DNA of 64,000 bases from Traorella massiliensis (GTDB lineage: Bacteria > Bacillota_I > Bacilli_A > Erysipelotrichales > Erysipelotrichaceae), in contig NZ_LT629968.1 in assembly GCF_900104665.1 (NCBI RefSeq), positions 424,328 through 488,327 of the forward strand. Reading direction: 5' to 3'. Shown here piece after piece: positions 40,810 through 49,912 of this stretch (position 1 is the stretch's first letter; the number at the start of each line of letters is the position of its first letter). The position numbers were made by a program, and so were the translations under genes. The notes under the pieces were generated by a model. The model ran no database searches and was not told where the DNA came from. It saw only the letters and a list, made by a program, of their open reading frames with translations.

Positions 40810-41964
40810 ATGCTTCAATCAAAAACAAGGGCATGGGTCAGCGTTGATCGGAATGCTATTTTACATAATGTAGAAGAAATAAAAAAGCTGTTAGATGAAG
40901 ACAGCGAGATCATGGCTGTGGTGAAAGCAAATGCTTATGGACATGGGGATACTGTCATTGCGAAATTATTGGAAAATAATGGTATCCATACATTTGCTGT
41001 CAGCAGTGTAGATGAAGCACTTAATTTAAGAAGAGTTGGCGTGAGTGGGGATATTTTGATACTGGGATATACACCACCTGTCCATTTCCATTATTTAATA
41101 GAAGAAAATCTGCTTCAGAATTTTTTAAGCTTGGATTACGCTAAAAAAGTAAATGAATTTGCTTTAGCCTATGGTGTAAAGATACGTGGTCATATCAAGG
41201 TAGATACCGGGATGGGACGTTTAGGCATCCGTTATACGGATGATGAAGACGGTTATGAAGATATCAAGGCTGTTTATCAGCTTGAACATCTTGCTGTTGA
41301 AGGCATCTTTTCTCATTTCAGTGTTGCCGATGAATTAGATGAGGAGAATTTAAATTATACTTCACATCAGATCGAATTATTTGAAAAGGTGCTTGAGCGT
41401 TTAAAAGAAGACAAGATAGAACCGGGTAAAAGACATATTCAAAATAGCTACGGTATCTTAAATTACAAGCTACATTATGATTTTGTCCGCCCAGGACTGC
41501 TGATATTGGGAGTTACGAGTGATGATGCCATTCCAATTAAATCAAATCCTGATTTTATTCCTGCATTAAGCTGGCATGCCAACATAAGCTATGTGAAAAC
41601 AGTACAGCCGGAATCAAGTATCTCTTATGGCAGACATTACATCGCAAAAAGCGAACGGAAGATTGCAACGGTGAGCATAGGATATGCGGACGGTGTACCT
41701 AGAGAAGTTTCTAATTCTGGTATGGAAGTGCTGGTACATGGTAAACGTTGTCCGATCATTGGTAATATCTGCATGGATCAAATGATGGTCGATGTCAGTG
41801 ATATTGATGATGTATGTGAGGGAGATGTTGTTACACTGGTAGGAAAAGATGGTGATGAGCAGATCAAGATCGATGAATGGAGCCGTAAGGTGCCTACGAT
41901 CAACAACGATATGCTTTGTAGGATCAGTGCCCGTGTACCAAGATTTTATTCAAGATTGAAATAA
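40810..41964 (+). CDS. alr: Alanine racemase
   Basis: A 384-residue PLP enzyme. VVKANAYGHG holds the PLP Lys39; VDTGMGRLGIR and ISYGRHY (catalytic Tyr region) follow. It makes D-Ala for the Ddl enzyme encoded just upstream. There is no membrane domain such as VanT serine racemases have. It ends in a bidirectional terminator at 41967-41994. Confidence 0.95.
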   Translation: MLQSKTRAWVSVDRNAILHNVEEIKKLLDEDSEIMAVVKANAYGHGDTVIAKLLENNGIHTFAVSSVDEALNLRRVGVSGDILILGYTPPVHFHYLIEENLLQNFLSLDYAKKVNEFALAYGVKIRGHIKVDTGMGRLGIRYTDDEDGYEDIKAVYQLEHLAVEGIFSHFSVADELDEENLNYTSHQIELFEKVLERLKEDKIEPGKRHIQNSYGILNYKLHYDFVRPGLLILGVTSDDAIPIKSNPDFIPALSWHANISYVKTVQPESSISYGRHYIAKSERKIATVSIGYADGVPREVSNSGMEVLVHGKRCPIIGNICMDQMMVDVSDIDDVCEGDVVTLVGKDGDEQIKIDEWSRKVPTINNDMLCRISARVPRFYSRLK

Positions 41965-41966
41965 TA

Positions 41967-41994
41967 AAAAAGAGTCCAATCATAGGACTCTTTT
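41967..41994. terminator. Bidirectional terminator after alr
   Basis: AAGAGTCC and GGACTCTT around AATCATA, with A-run before and T-run after. It serves alr and the convergent 72-residue gene. Confidence 0.9.
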
Positions 41995-41997
41995 CTA

Positions 41998-42216
41998 TTA
42001 TTGGATACTGACAAATAAAGCTGCAAATTCTTCATGTGATTTGATGATTTTCTTGGCAGCTGCTTTTGCTTGTGAAAAATCGTCTGTATTGCAGTCAAAC
42101 TCTGCGTTGATTCCTCTTTTTACACCAGTATAGGTAAATGTTACCCCATCTTGTGTCTGTTTGTCTAACGCCTGAATAACGTCATCGATTTTGGTAGTGC
42201 CTACTTTAATTTTCAT
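41998..42216 (-). CDS. Small conserved protein, unknown function
   Basis: A 72-residue protein (MKIKVGTTKIDDVIQALDKQ) with an alpha-beta pattern and FTYTGVKRGINAEF. GGAAGG lies upstream of the ATG. No family recalled. It is convergent with alr and is followed upstream by the PRD regulator on the same strand. Confidence 0.72.
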   Translation of the reverse strand: MKIKVGTTKIDDVIQALDKQTQDGVTFTYTGVKRGINAEFDCNTDDFSQAKAAAKKIIKSHEEFAALFVSIQ

Positions 42217-42256
42217 TTTATCCTTCCTTTCTCGGCAAAAGCCGTTTCAGCTATTT

Positions 42257-44170
42257 TTATAATAATAAATACCTCTTTAGATCATCTATCTTTTTAATTT
42301 TATCAATATTTTCAAAAACTGTATTACTATGGTATAAAGCTTCTGTGATTCCTTCATATAATTTTCTAAAATCTTTTGCAGCTTCATGATTAATCAAAAT
42401 TAGAAAAACGAGATGAATTTTTTCATTGTTCCAATTAATGCTTTCATGATTGACCATGATATATAATTTAGTCATATTAGCATTTTGAATATTAGAATGC
42501 GGAATCGCAAACTTTCCATAGAAAGAAGTACTGGAACTTGCTTCTCTTTCAAGCACTTGTTCATAAAAATTCTCATTTACATCACCATGTTCATAAGCAT
42601 GATCAACTAAAAATCGAATGGCTTCGTATTTATCCATTTTTTTATTTACTGAAAAGAAACAGTCATCAGAAATATATCTGTCAAATAAACCCGAAAACTC
42701 TTCCCGTGATTTCTTTTTCAAATAGTCATTGATTCCTTCAGTTACTTTTTGTAGATCTGTATCGCTAAAGAAAGGTGAGATATAACAGATTTTTGAATAT
42801 TTATCTGTGAATTGTACTGTAGAGATCACAAAATAATCTTTAAAGTTGCGATAAGGAATATCGCTGAGATGATGGTAAAAGCCCATGATCTGTACTTTAC
42901 CTTTGAGATTTGTTGTTAGTTTCTGTGCGATATTAGTTCCAATATTACGATAATTTTCTGCAATGATAATGACAGGAGCTATCGTTGAATCAGATACTGC
43001 TTGTTCAATAGTATAGCCAATATGAATAGCAATCAAGTTGATCTCGCTGGCTGGAATCTGAATGTTGAAAACATCTGATATTCTTGAAGCAATACTTACG
43101 GCTATTTCATAGATATAAGGACTTGAATGTTTGACAGAAACATTGGTCGGTGTAAAATTCTGAGAATTGGAACAACGTCGGATAAGCTCATTGACATGAA
43201 TACAGAAAACATTTAAAAAGCTTTCATAGTCAATTGAAGTAAGATAGTAATATTGAAATACTTCTTTAAGAATTTTTCTTATTTTATTGACAAAGCTCTC
43301 TGATAGAAAATGAGCTACAGGGGTTTCATATTGATTTCCTTTTGGCTGAATAAATCCATATAAGCACATATCCAATTCTTGGATAACATGTGTTGGATTA
43401 ATGAATTGAATCATATAATTTGATGCCATCATATCAATGATCGTATGAGCGATTCTAATTTCAGGATATTTTTCTAAGTCTTTACTTCTTTTTGATGGTG
43501 CATCAGCCATTTCTTTAATAAAAGGATTGCGGCTTAAGATCACTAAAATATTGATAAGAAAATTTAATTCATAATATTTTGGTACATAATAGTTCTCTTT
43601 TTCAACGATTTCAATGACTTTTTGAGAAACTTCTTCCACTTCAATATTAGGGAAATATGAAGAGAAATTGTTCATATCATCAAAAAAGGATTCAGTTTCC
43701 TGGTGTATCATCTTAGCAAGTAAAACTCTTTTATTGGTTTCTTCACCTTCAATCATATATGAATTGCTTTGACGGATGATTTGAAGCGAATAATCTTTTA
43801 ATGTGTGATTGATATCATGAATATATTTCTGTAAAGAACTTTCTGAGATGTAATATTTTTCGATAAGTTTATCTTGCTTGACTTTTGTTCGGGAAGTAAG
43901 CAGATATTTTAAAATCTCATTATTATTCTCTTTTATATTCTGATAGCCCATTAAAATATCTTCTACTTCATTTAACTTCCCTTGACTTATAAAATATCCA
44001 CGGTTATCAGAATCAATTAATTTATCGTTTGCGTTGATGCTTTTGATATCATTGATCAGTGTTCTTCGGGTGATAGATAATGAATTAATCAAAATATTAG
44101 AAGTAACATGACTATTTGCCTGAAGAATAGTCGATAGTATTTTATATTGTCGATGTGTCAATTCTAGCAT
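42257..44170 (-). CDS. PRD-containing PTS-linked transcription activator (MtlR/LicR type)
   Basis: A 637-residue regulator: two N-terminal HTH domains (about 4-55 and 80-135), two PRD regions with conserved His (about 180-390), an EIIB-like stretch (about 400-490) and a C-terminal EIIA-type domain with GKFAIPHSN. Such proteins sense PTS state by phosphorylation. It is divergent from the beta-glucoside PTS operon and should activate it through the palindrome at 44226-44245. Confidence 0.9.
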   Translation of the reverse strand: MLELTHRQYKILSTILQANSHVTSNILINSLSITRRTLINDIKSINANDKLIDSDNRGYFISQGKLNEVEDILMGYQNIKENNNEILKYLLTSRTKVKQDKLIEKYYISESSLQKYIHDINHTLKDYSLQIIRQSNSYMIEGEETNKRVLLAKMIHQETESFFDDMNNFSSYFPNIEVEEVSQKVIEIVEKENYYVPKYYELNFLINILVILSRNPFIKEMADAPSKRSKDLEKYPEIRIAHTIIDMMASNYMIQFINPTHVIQELDMCLYGFIQPKGNQYETPVAHFLSESFVNKIRKILKEVFQYYYLTSIDYESFLNVFCIHVNELIRRCSNSQNFTPTNVSVKHSSPYIYEIAVSIASRISDVFNIQIPASEINLIAIHIGYTIEQAVSDSTIAPVIIIAENYRNIGTNIAQKLTTNLKGKVQIMGFYHHLSDIPYRNFKDYFVISTVQFTDKYSKICYISPFFSDTDLQKVTEGINDYLKKKSREEFSGLFDRYISDDCFFSVNKKMDKYEAIRFLVDHAYEHGDVNENFYEQVLEREASSSTSFYGKFAIPHSNIQNANMTKLYIMVNHESINWNNEKIHLVFLILINHEAAKDFRKLYEGITEALYHSNTVFENIDKIKKIDDLKRYLLL

Positions 44171-44225
44171 TAAAAATCACCCCTTATTTATATTAGACTA
44201 TTTTCTTAAAAAAAAGAATATAAAA

Positions 44226-44245
44226 ATTTCACAGTACTGTGAAAT
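44226..44245. promoter_or_regulatory. Operator between PRD regulator and PTS operon
   Basis: ATTTCACAGTACTGTGAAAT, a perfect 20-bp palindrome midway in the 142-bp divergent gap. Likely site of the PRD regulator or another sugar regulator; not a typical cre site. Confidence 0.7.
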
Positions 44246-44312
44246 AGATGATGTGGAGAAATCTTTTCTTTTTTGTAAAATGAACTTGCAAGTTAAAGAA
44301 AGGAGGTTCTTT

Positions 44313-45713
44313 ATGAGTGAAAGAAAATTTTTATGGGGTTCAGCAACCGCCAGTTATCAATGTGAAGGTGCTTGGAATGTAGATGAAAAAGCTGAATCAA
44401 TGTGGGATAAATATCTTCATGAAAATAATCTGGAAAATGGTGATGTAGCTTCTGATCATTATCATCATTATAAAGAAGATATTCGTCTGATGGCTGAAGG
44501 TGGGCAAAATGCTTATCGTTTTTCAATATCATGGCCAAGAGTGATCAAAAATAAAGAAGGTGACATAAATCCAAAGGGTATTGCCTTTTATAGTGATTTG
44601 ATCGATGAATGTTTGAAAAATGGTATAGAACCTTATGTTACTTGTTATCATTGGGACTTGCCTCAATATTGGCAGGATGAAGGTGGATGGTTAAATAAAG
44701 ATGTGGCTTATGCCTTTAAACATTACTGTGAGGTACTCTTTAAGGCTTTTAATGGAAGAGTGAGGTATTGGTCAACCTTTAATGAACCAAAATGGTTTAT
44801 CTTTAGTGGTTATATGTCAGGTAATTATCCTCCATGTCATGTAAATCAGGTACAAGAGGTCATAGAGTGTTGTTATCATGTGATGCTGGCTAACGCTCTA
44901 GCAATTCAATCTTTCAAAGAAATGAAGATTGAAGGAGAGATTGGTATGGTTGCTTCTTATCAGACAATTTATGCTGATAAAGATGATGAAGCATACCAGC
45001 AAGCCATAAGAAATGCTGATAATTATTGTAATAATTGGCAAGTGGAAACTGCTTGTGTGGGTGCTTTTCCAAGTGATATGGTAGAAAAATTAAAGAAGCA
45101 GGGATATGATCTTTCTTTTGCGAAAGCAGAGGATTTAAAAGTTATTCATGATCATACTGTGGATTTTATTGGTCTGAATTATTATTCACCACAATATGTC
45201 ATGCCTTATCAAGGTGGTGAAACGGTTGTAAAGGTGAATAATCAAGGGAAAAACTATAAAGGTAATTTACATACAGTTGTGAAAGACTGGTTTGAAATCA
45301 ATGATGAGCTAATGAAGCAATTGCCTCATAACCCATGGGGCATGGTCATTTATCCACAAGGCCTCTATGATGCAATCAAAAGATGTTCAAAATATCATGT
45401 ACCGATGTATATTACAGAAAATGGACTAGGTATGTATGAGGATATTCATCAAAATGGTATTCATGATACAGAGCGTATTGATTATATCCGTGAACATGTG
45501 CGTTGCCTGTTGAAGGCAAAAGAAGATGGTTATGATATTAATGGCTATTTTGTCTGGTCACCGTTTGATTTGTACTCATGGAAAAATGGTTGTGAAAAAC
45601 GCTATGGTTTAGTAGCTGTTGATTTTGAAAATGACTGTAAGAGAATACCCAAAGATTCTTACTATTGGTATCGTGATGAAATTAAAAATAACTGGGAGGA
45701 TTTAAAAAAATGA
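44313..45713 (+). CDS. 6-phospho-beta-glucosidase, GH1 (first copy)
   Basis: AAAGGAGGTTC sets ATG at 44313 and 466 residues. GH1 signatures: FLWGSATASYQCEG at the start, STFNEP with acid/base Glu158 and ITENGLG with the nucleophile. SWKNGCEKRYG near the end fits phospho-sugar forms. It hydrolyses the phosphorylated beta-glucosides imported by the PTS encoded next. It overlaps the EIIB gene by 4 nt. Confidence 0.93.
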   Translation: MSERKFLWGSATASYQCEGAWNVDEKAESMWDKYLHENNLENGDVASDHYHHYKEDIRLMAEGGQNAYRFSISWPRVIKNKEGDINPKGIAFYSDLIDECLKNGIEPYVTCYHWDLPQYWQDEGGWLNKDVAYAFKHYCEVLFKAFNGRVRYWSTFNEPKWFIFSGYMSGNYPPCHVNQVQEVIECCYHVMLANALAIQSFKEMKIEGEIGMVASYQTIYADKDDEAYQQAIRNADNYCNNWQVETACVGAFPSDMVEKLKKQGYDLSFAKAEDLKVIHDHTVDFIGLNYYSPQYVMPYQGGETVVKVNNQGKNYKGNLHTVVKDWFEINDELMKQLPHNPWGMVIYPQGLYDAIKRCSKYHVPMYITENGLGMYEDIHQNGIHDTERIDYIREHVRCLLKAKEDGYDINGYFVWSPFDLYSWKNGCEKRYGLVAVDFENDCKRIPKDSYYWYRDEIKNNWEDLKK

Positions 45714-46009
45714 TCAATGTAGTACTAGTGTGCAATGCGGGAATGTCGACCTCTTTATTAAAAGCACGTATGAATGAATTAGGTGAGGGGAAATATTCAG
45801 TAGAAGCTTATAGTGAACAGGAGTATGTGAAACATACCGAAAATGCAGATGTTATTTTAGTAGGTCCGCAAGTTCGCTATCTGATTGATAATATTAAGGC
45901 TAAAACAGGAAATAAGATTCCTGTAGAAAGCATAGATCCATTGGCATATGGAAGAATGAATGCCGCTAAAATTCTTGAGCAAGTGGATACTATCGTAGGT
46001 AAAAAGTAA
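45710..46009 (+). CDS. PTS beta-glucoside/cellobiose EIIB
   Basis: A 99-residue EIIB of the lactose/cellobiose class. VLVCNAGMSTSLL carries the phospho-accepting Cys8. It passes phosphate from EIIA to the sugar held by EIIC. Second gene of the operon. Confidence 0.95.
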   Translation: MINVVLVCNAGMSTSLLKARMNELGEGKYSVEAYSEQEYVKHTENADVILVGPQVRYLIDNIKAKTGNKIPVESIDPLAYGRMNAAKILEQVDTIVGKK

Positions 46010-46020
46010 AGGAGAAGAGT

Positions 46021-47304
46021 ATGGAAAAATTTATTTCTTGGCTAGAAAGAACGATGCTGCCAGTTGCAAATAAAATTGCAAAGCAGCGCCATTTAATGGC
46101 TATTAGGGACACATTTATGACGATCTTACCGCCTATTTTCTTTGGAGGTATCATTGCTGTTATCAATTCAGCACCGGCGGTTGAAGGAACAACGAATGGT
46201 TTTATGATTGCATGGGCAAATTTTGCTAGTGACAATGCAATTATCCTGAGCTGGCTGAATACCGTGACATTAGGATTCTTATCCTTCTATGTATGTATTG
46301 GTATTACTTATTATTTATGTAAGCATTATGAAATTACACCATTCATGCCAATTGTTATCGCAATTGCTGGATTTATGATGCTGACAGCTGAGCCGGTTGA
46401 ATTATCTTTTGGAAATGTTTTAGGGCAGTTAACTTATTTTGATGGAAAAGGTATGCTGGTAGCCATCTTTGTATCAATCGCAACGGTGGAGGCTTATCGC
46501 TTCTTGACAGAACATCATGTTGGTGAAATCAAAATGCCAGATAGCGTACCTCCTGCTTTGATCACTTCTTTTGGTTCGTTAGCAACTTGTATCATCATCT
46601 TAGCTGTTGATTCACTGCTCTTTATTATCTGTTACAAAACACAGGGTGTTGGATTTGCACATACGATCATCAATGTATTATCACCAGCAATTGAAGCTAC
46701 GGATAATATAGGTACAGCTATCTTGGTAGCAATCTTATTAAATCTAGGCTGGTTCTTTGGTATTCATGATGCTATTTGGAATGGCTTCTTATCACCAATT
46801 GAATATGGAACACTTTCTATGAATGCTGCTGCTAAGGCTGCAGGAACAGCATTACCTTCAGTATTTACTGTGTCATTCTGGTGTTACTTTGGTATTATTG
46901 GTGGACTTGGTAACTGTTTAGCTTTAGGTATTCTTTGCCTTTTATCAAAGAGAAAGGATATTAAGACAGTAGGTAAACTTGGTATTGTACCTGCATTCTT
47001 CGGTATCTCAGAACCAATTACTTTTGGTTTACCAATCATGTTAAATCCAATCTTATTTGTTCCATGCATTCTAACAAGTGTTGTTAACGTAACAGTGAGC
47101 TATCTTTTGATGCAAAGTAATATTATCGGACGTACTTATGCAATGCTTTCTTATAATATGCCATCGATCTTTGGATCTTATTTCTCTACAGGAGATTTCA
47201 AGGCTGTTATTTTAATCATTGTGCTTATTCTTGTTGATATGTTGATTTACTATCCATTCTTTAAGGCTCATGAAAAAGCCACTGAAGATATGGCGGAAGA
47301 GTAA
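46021..47304 (+). CDS. PTS beta-glucoside/cellobiose EIIC permease
   Basis: A 427-residue protein with about ten membrane helices and the class motif GISEPITFGLPIMLNP near residue 330. It transports and presents the sugar for phosphorylation. It begins 12 nt after EIIB and is followed by a strong hairpin (47318-47351) before EIIA. Confidence 0.95.
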   Translation: MEKFISWLERTMLPVANKIAKQRHLMAIRDTFMTILPPIFFGGIIAVINSAPAVEGTTNGFMIAWANFASDNAIILSWLNTVTLGFLSFYVCIGITYYLCKHYEITPFMPIVIAIAGFMMLTAEPVELSFGNVLGQLTYFDGKGMLVAIFVSIATVEAYRFLTEHHVGEIKMPDSVPPALITSFGSLATCIIILAVDSLLFIICYKTQGVGFAHTIINVLSPAIEATDNIGTAILVAILLNLGWFFGIHDAIWNGFLSPIEYGTLSMNAAAKAAGTALPSVFTVSFWCYFGIIGGLGNCLALGILCLLSKRKDIKTVGKLGIVPAFFGISEPITFGLPIMLNPILFVPCILTSVVNVTVSYLLMQSNIIGRTYAMLSYNMPSIFGSYFSTGDFKAVILIIVLILVDMLIYYPFFKAHEKATEDMAEE

Positions 47305-47317
47305 TTTACAACTAAAG

Positions 47318-47351
47318 AACCTTATCATAAGCACATGCTTATGGTAAGGTT
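47318..47351 (+). terminator. Intraoperon hairpin between EIIC and EIIA
   Basis: AACCTTA-T-CATAAGC and GCTTATG-G-TAAGGTT pair around ACAT, followed by TTTATAT. A partial terminator or mRNA-stability hairpin, likely to set the ratio of upstream to downstream products. Confidence 0.7.
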
Positions 47352-47368
47352 TTATATAGGAGGTATTT

Positions 47369-47716
47369 ATGGAAGATGAAAAACAGGTCGAATCGTTTAC
47401 TTTGATCTTGCATTCTGGAAATGCGAAATCAAGCGCAATGGAAGCGATTCGTGCTGCCAACCAAAAAGATTATGAATTGGCTGAAAAAAAACTGCAAGAA
47501 GCTTCAGAGGAACTTACGATTGCTCATCAGATGCAGACCGATCTATTGACGAAAATGTCTCGAGGAGAAGAAGTGAAAGTGGATATTCTGATGGTACATG
47601 CACAGGATCATCTGAGTTCAGCAATTTTAGTCAATGATTTAGCGAAACAGCTGATTGCCATGGAAAAAGAAATACAGGAATTAAAGGCTGTGATTCATGG
47701 ACAAAAAGAAAATTAA
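47369..47716 (+). CDS. PTS lactose/cellobiose-class EIIA
   Basis: A 115-residue helical protein. ILMVHAQDHLS contains the phospho-accepting His77. AGGAGG precedes the ATG. It receives phosphate from HPr and passes it to EIIB. It overlaps the next gene by 20 nt. Confidence 0.95.
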   Translation: MEDEKQVESFTLILHSGNAKSSAMEAIRAANQKDYELAEKKLQEASEELTIAHQMQTDLLTKMSRGEEVKVDILMVHAQDHLSSAILVNDLAKQLIAMEKEIQELKAVIHGQKEN

Positions 47717-48311
47717 AAAATATATCGTCTTTATATTAGGATCATTTATTATGGGAGTTGGCATTGGTCTTTGTAACTTTGCAAATCTAGGTGTTGACCC
47801 AATGTCGGTTCTTGTTTTAGGAACTTATCAGCGATTGCATGTTAGTTTTGGAATGATGAATTTGTTAATTTCGTTGCTGCAGCTTCTTATTGCCTATCTT
47901 TTAGATAAGAAAAATGTAACGATTGCAACCTTATTGGCAATGATCTTTGTATCAGTAGGTATTGATACTTTTGGACTTTTACATCTTTCTGAAGCTCTCT
48001 CTGTTTTTCCATTTGATTATCTTTGGCTGCTAGGAGGTATTGCCGTTTATTGTTTTGGAATTGCTTTAAGTCAGCTTCCTCATTGTGGTTATACTTCTTA
48101 TGATGGAGTAATCTTTGGTTTACAGAAATATACAAACTTCTCCTATCATACGATTCGATGGGGAATTGATCTGACATTCTTAGTATCTGGTATCCTTTTG
48201 AAAGGAACAGCAGGTATCGGAACGCTGATGATTCTTTTACTGGCTGGACGCTTGATTGAAATATTTTATGAGTTATTAGAAAAATATGTAGGAGGAACTC
48301 TATGGCATTAA
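47697..48311 (+). CDS. YczE/YitT-like membrane protein
   Basis: A 204-residue protein with about five membrane helices and the NFANLGVDPMSVL and GYTSYDGVIFGL motifs of the YczE/YyaS family. Function is unknown in general. Its place inside a PTS operon, overlapping both EIIA (20 nt) and the second glucosidase (10 nt), suggests a link to glucoside uptake or signalling. Confidence 0.85.
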   Translation: MDKKKIKKYIVFILGSFIMGVGIGLCNFANLGVDPMSVLVLGTYQRLHVSFGMMNLLISLLQLLIAYLLDKKNVTIATLLAMIFVSVGIDTFGLLHLSEALSVFPFDYLWLLGGIAVYCFGIALSQLPHCGYTSYDGVIFGLQKYTNFSYHTIRWGIDLTFLVSGILLKGTAGIGTLMILLLAGRLIEIFYELLEKYVGGTLWH

Positions 48312-49714
48312 GAAAAGATTTTATGTGGGGATCAGCAACTGCTTCCTATCAATGTGAAGGAGCATGGAATGTTGATGATAAGGTTGAGTCGATGTGGGAT
48401 CGCTATCTTCATGAAGGTAATTATGAAAATGGCGATGTAGCTTCTGATCACTATCATCATTATGAAGAAGATATTCGTATGATGGCTGAAGGAGGTCAGA
48501 ATACTTATCGTTTATCGCTTTCATGGCCACGAATCATTAAGAATAGAGAAGGAGAAGTCAATCCTAAAGGAATTGCATTTTATAGGAAGCTTCTACAGTG
48601 TTGTAAAGATTATCATATTATCCCATTTGTAACTTTATATCATTGGGATTTACCTCAATATTGGGAAGAGCTTGGTGGCTGGTTGAATGAAGAAACTTGT
48701 TATGCCTATGCACATTATGCAAAGGTTTGCTTTGAAAACTTTGGTGATTTAGTTGATTATTGGGTAACTTTTAATGAGCCTAAGTGGTGTACTGCTTCTG
48801 GCTATCTAGTGGGTAATTATCCACCGGGTCATCATAATGTTCAAGAGATGATCACAGCGGCCTATCATATTATGTTTGCTAGTGCTTTAGGAGTAAGGGA
48901 ATTTAAAAAAGGTCATTATCATGGACAGATCGGTATCGTTCATTCTTTTTCTCCAGTCAATGGTATTGATGATACCTTGAAGACAAAAATTGCGATGCGT
49001 TTTGCAGACAATTACTCAAATAACTGGGTATTGGATACGGCAGCTAAGGGTGAAATCCCATTTGATCTTTTATGTGTATTATCACAAAAATATGACCTCT
49101 CTTTTATCAAGGATGAACATTTACCAATCATTAAAGAAAATACAGTACAATTTTTAGGCTTGAATTATTATTCTCATACACTTGTTAAGCCTTATACAGA
49201 GGGAGAAACTACTTTTACGGTAAATAACTCTGGAAAAAATAGTAAGGTAAAGAATACGGTAAATATTAAAGGCTGGTTTGAACAGATCACGGATAATCCA
49301 GATGCCATTTATACAGAATGGGGAACTGAAATTTATCCGCAAGGATTAGAAAAAGGATTACTTGAAGCTTATAACAAATATCACTTACCGATCTTCATTA
49401 CTGAAAACGGTGTAGGCGTTAGAGAAGATGTCAGTGTTGATCGTGTTCATGATGATTATCGTATCTCGTTTATGAATGATCATATCAATGCAATCATGAA
49501 TGCCGCAGATAAAGGAGTTGATATTCGTGGTTATTATGCATGGAGCAGCTTTGATCTCTATTCATGGAAAAACGGATGTGAAAAACGTTATGGATTGGTC
49601 GCAATTGACTTTGAACATGATTTAGTTCGAAAACCAAAAGATAGTTATTATTGGTATAAAGAAATCATTGAAAGTAATGGCGAAAAAATTAAGCGTCAAC
49701 AATGGTTTAAATAA
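48302..49714 (+). CDS. 6-phospho-beta-glucosidase, GH1 (second copy)
   Basis: A 470-residue GH1 enzyme, close relative of the first copy (FMWGSATASYQCEGAWNVDD shared). Glu159 in VTFNEP and ITENGVG hold the catalytic residues. GTAGGAGG precedes the ATG. Two paralogues in one operon suggest different aglycone or linkage preference. The operon's terminator appears to be separated from this gene by an insertion sequence. Confidence 0.93.
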   Translation: MALRKDFMWGSATASYQCEGAWNVDDKVESMWDRYLHEGNYENGDVASDHYHHYEEDIRMMAEGGQNTYRLSLSWPRIIKNREGEVNPKGIAFYRKLLQCCKDYHIIPFVTLYHWDLPQYWEELGGWLNEETCYAYAHYAKVCFENFGDLVDYWVTFNEPKWCTASGYLVGNYPPGHHNVQEMITAAYHIMFASALGVREFKKGHYHGQIGIVHSFSPVNGIDDTLKTKIAMRFADNYSNNWVLDTAAKGEIPFDLLCVLSQKYDLSFIKDEHLPIIKENTVQFLGLNYYSHTLVKPYTEGETTFTVNNSGKNSKVKNTVNIKGWFEQITDNPDAIYTEWGTEIYPQGLEKGLLEAYNKYHLPIFITENGVGVREDVSVDRVHDDYRISFMNDHINAIMNAADKGVDIRGYYAWSSFDLYSWKNGCEKRYGLVAIDFEHDLVRKPKDSYYWYKEIIESNGEKIKRQQWFK

Positions 49715-49841
49715 AAAGGGATTCTAAATAATTCTGTGGTCTAGGCTATAAACAGCGTGTGGGTCAGGCTATCACAACCATGTGGAAAGTTATAACAGAG
49801 TGTGTGGTATGACTATGACAAATCTGTGGTTTATATGAGGA

Positions 49842-49868
49842 AAAAGGTGATCGGTTCGATCGCCTTTT
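49842..49868 (-). terminator. Terminator of IS transposase gene
   Basis: AAAAGGCGATCG and CGATCACCTTTTT on the minus strand, with a T-run; just after the transposase stop and inside the IS left end. Confidence 0.75.
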
Positions 49869-49912
49869 CTGTTCAAAATCACTTGTATTATCGTTATATA
49901 CTGTAGCTGTTT

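Noticed and set aside
49735-49830. CRISPR-like array of TGTGG units
   Set aside because: Units are short (about 5 conserved bases in 22), are mirrored at the other IS end and have no cas genes; they belong to the IS ends.
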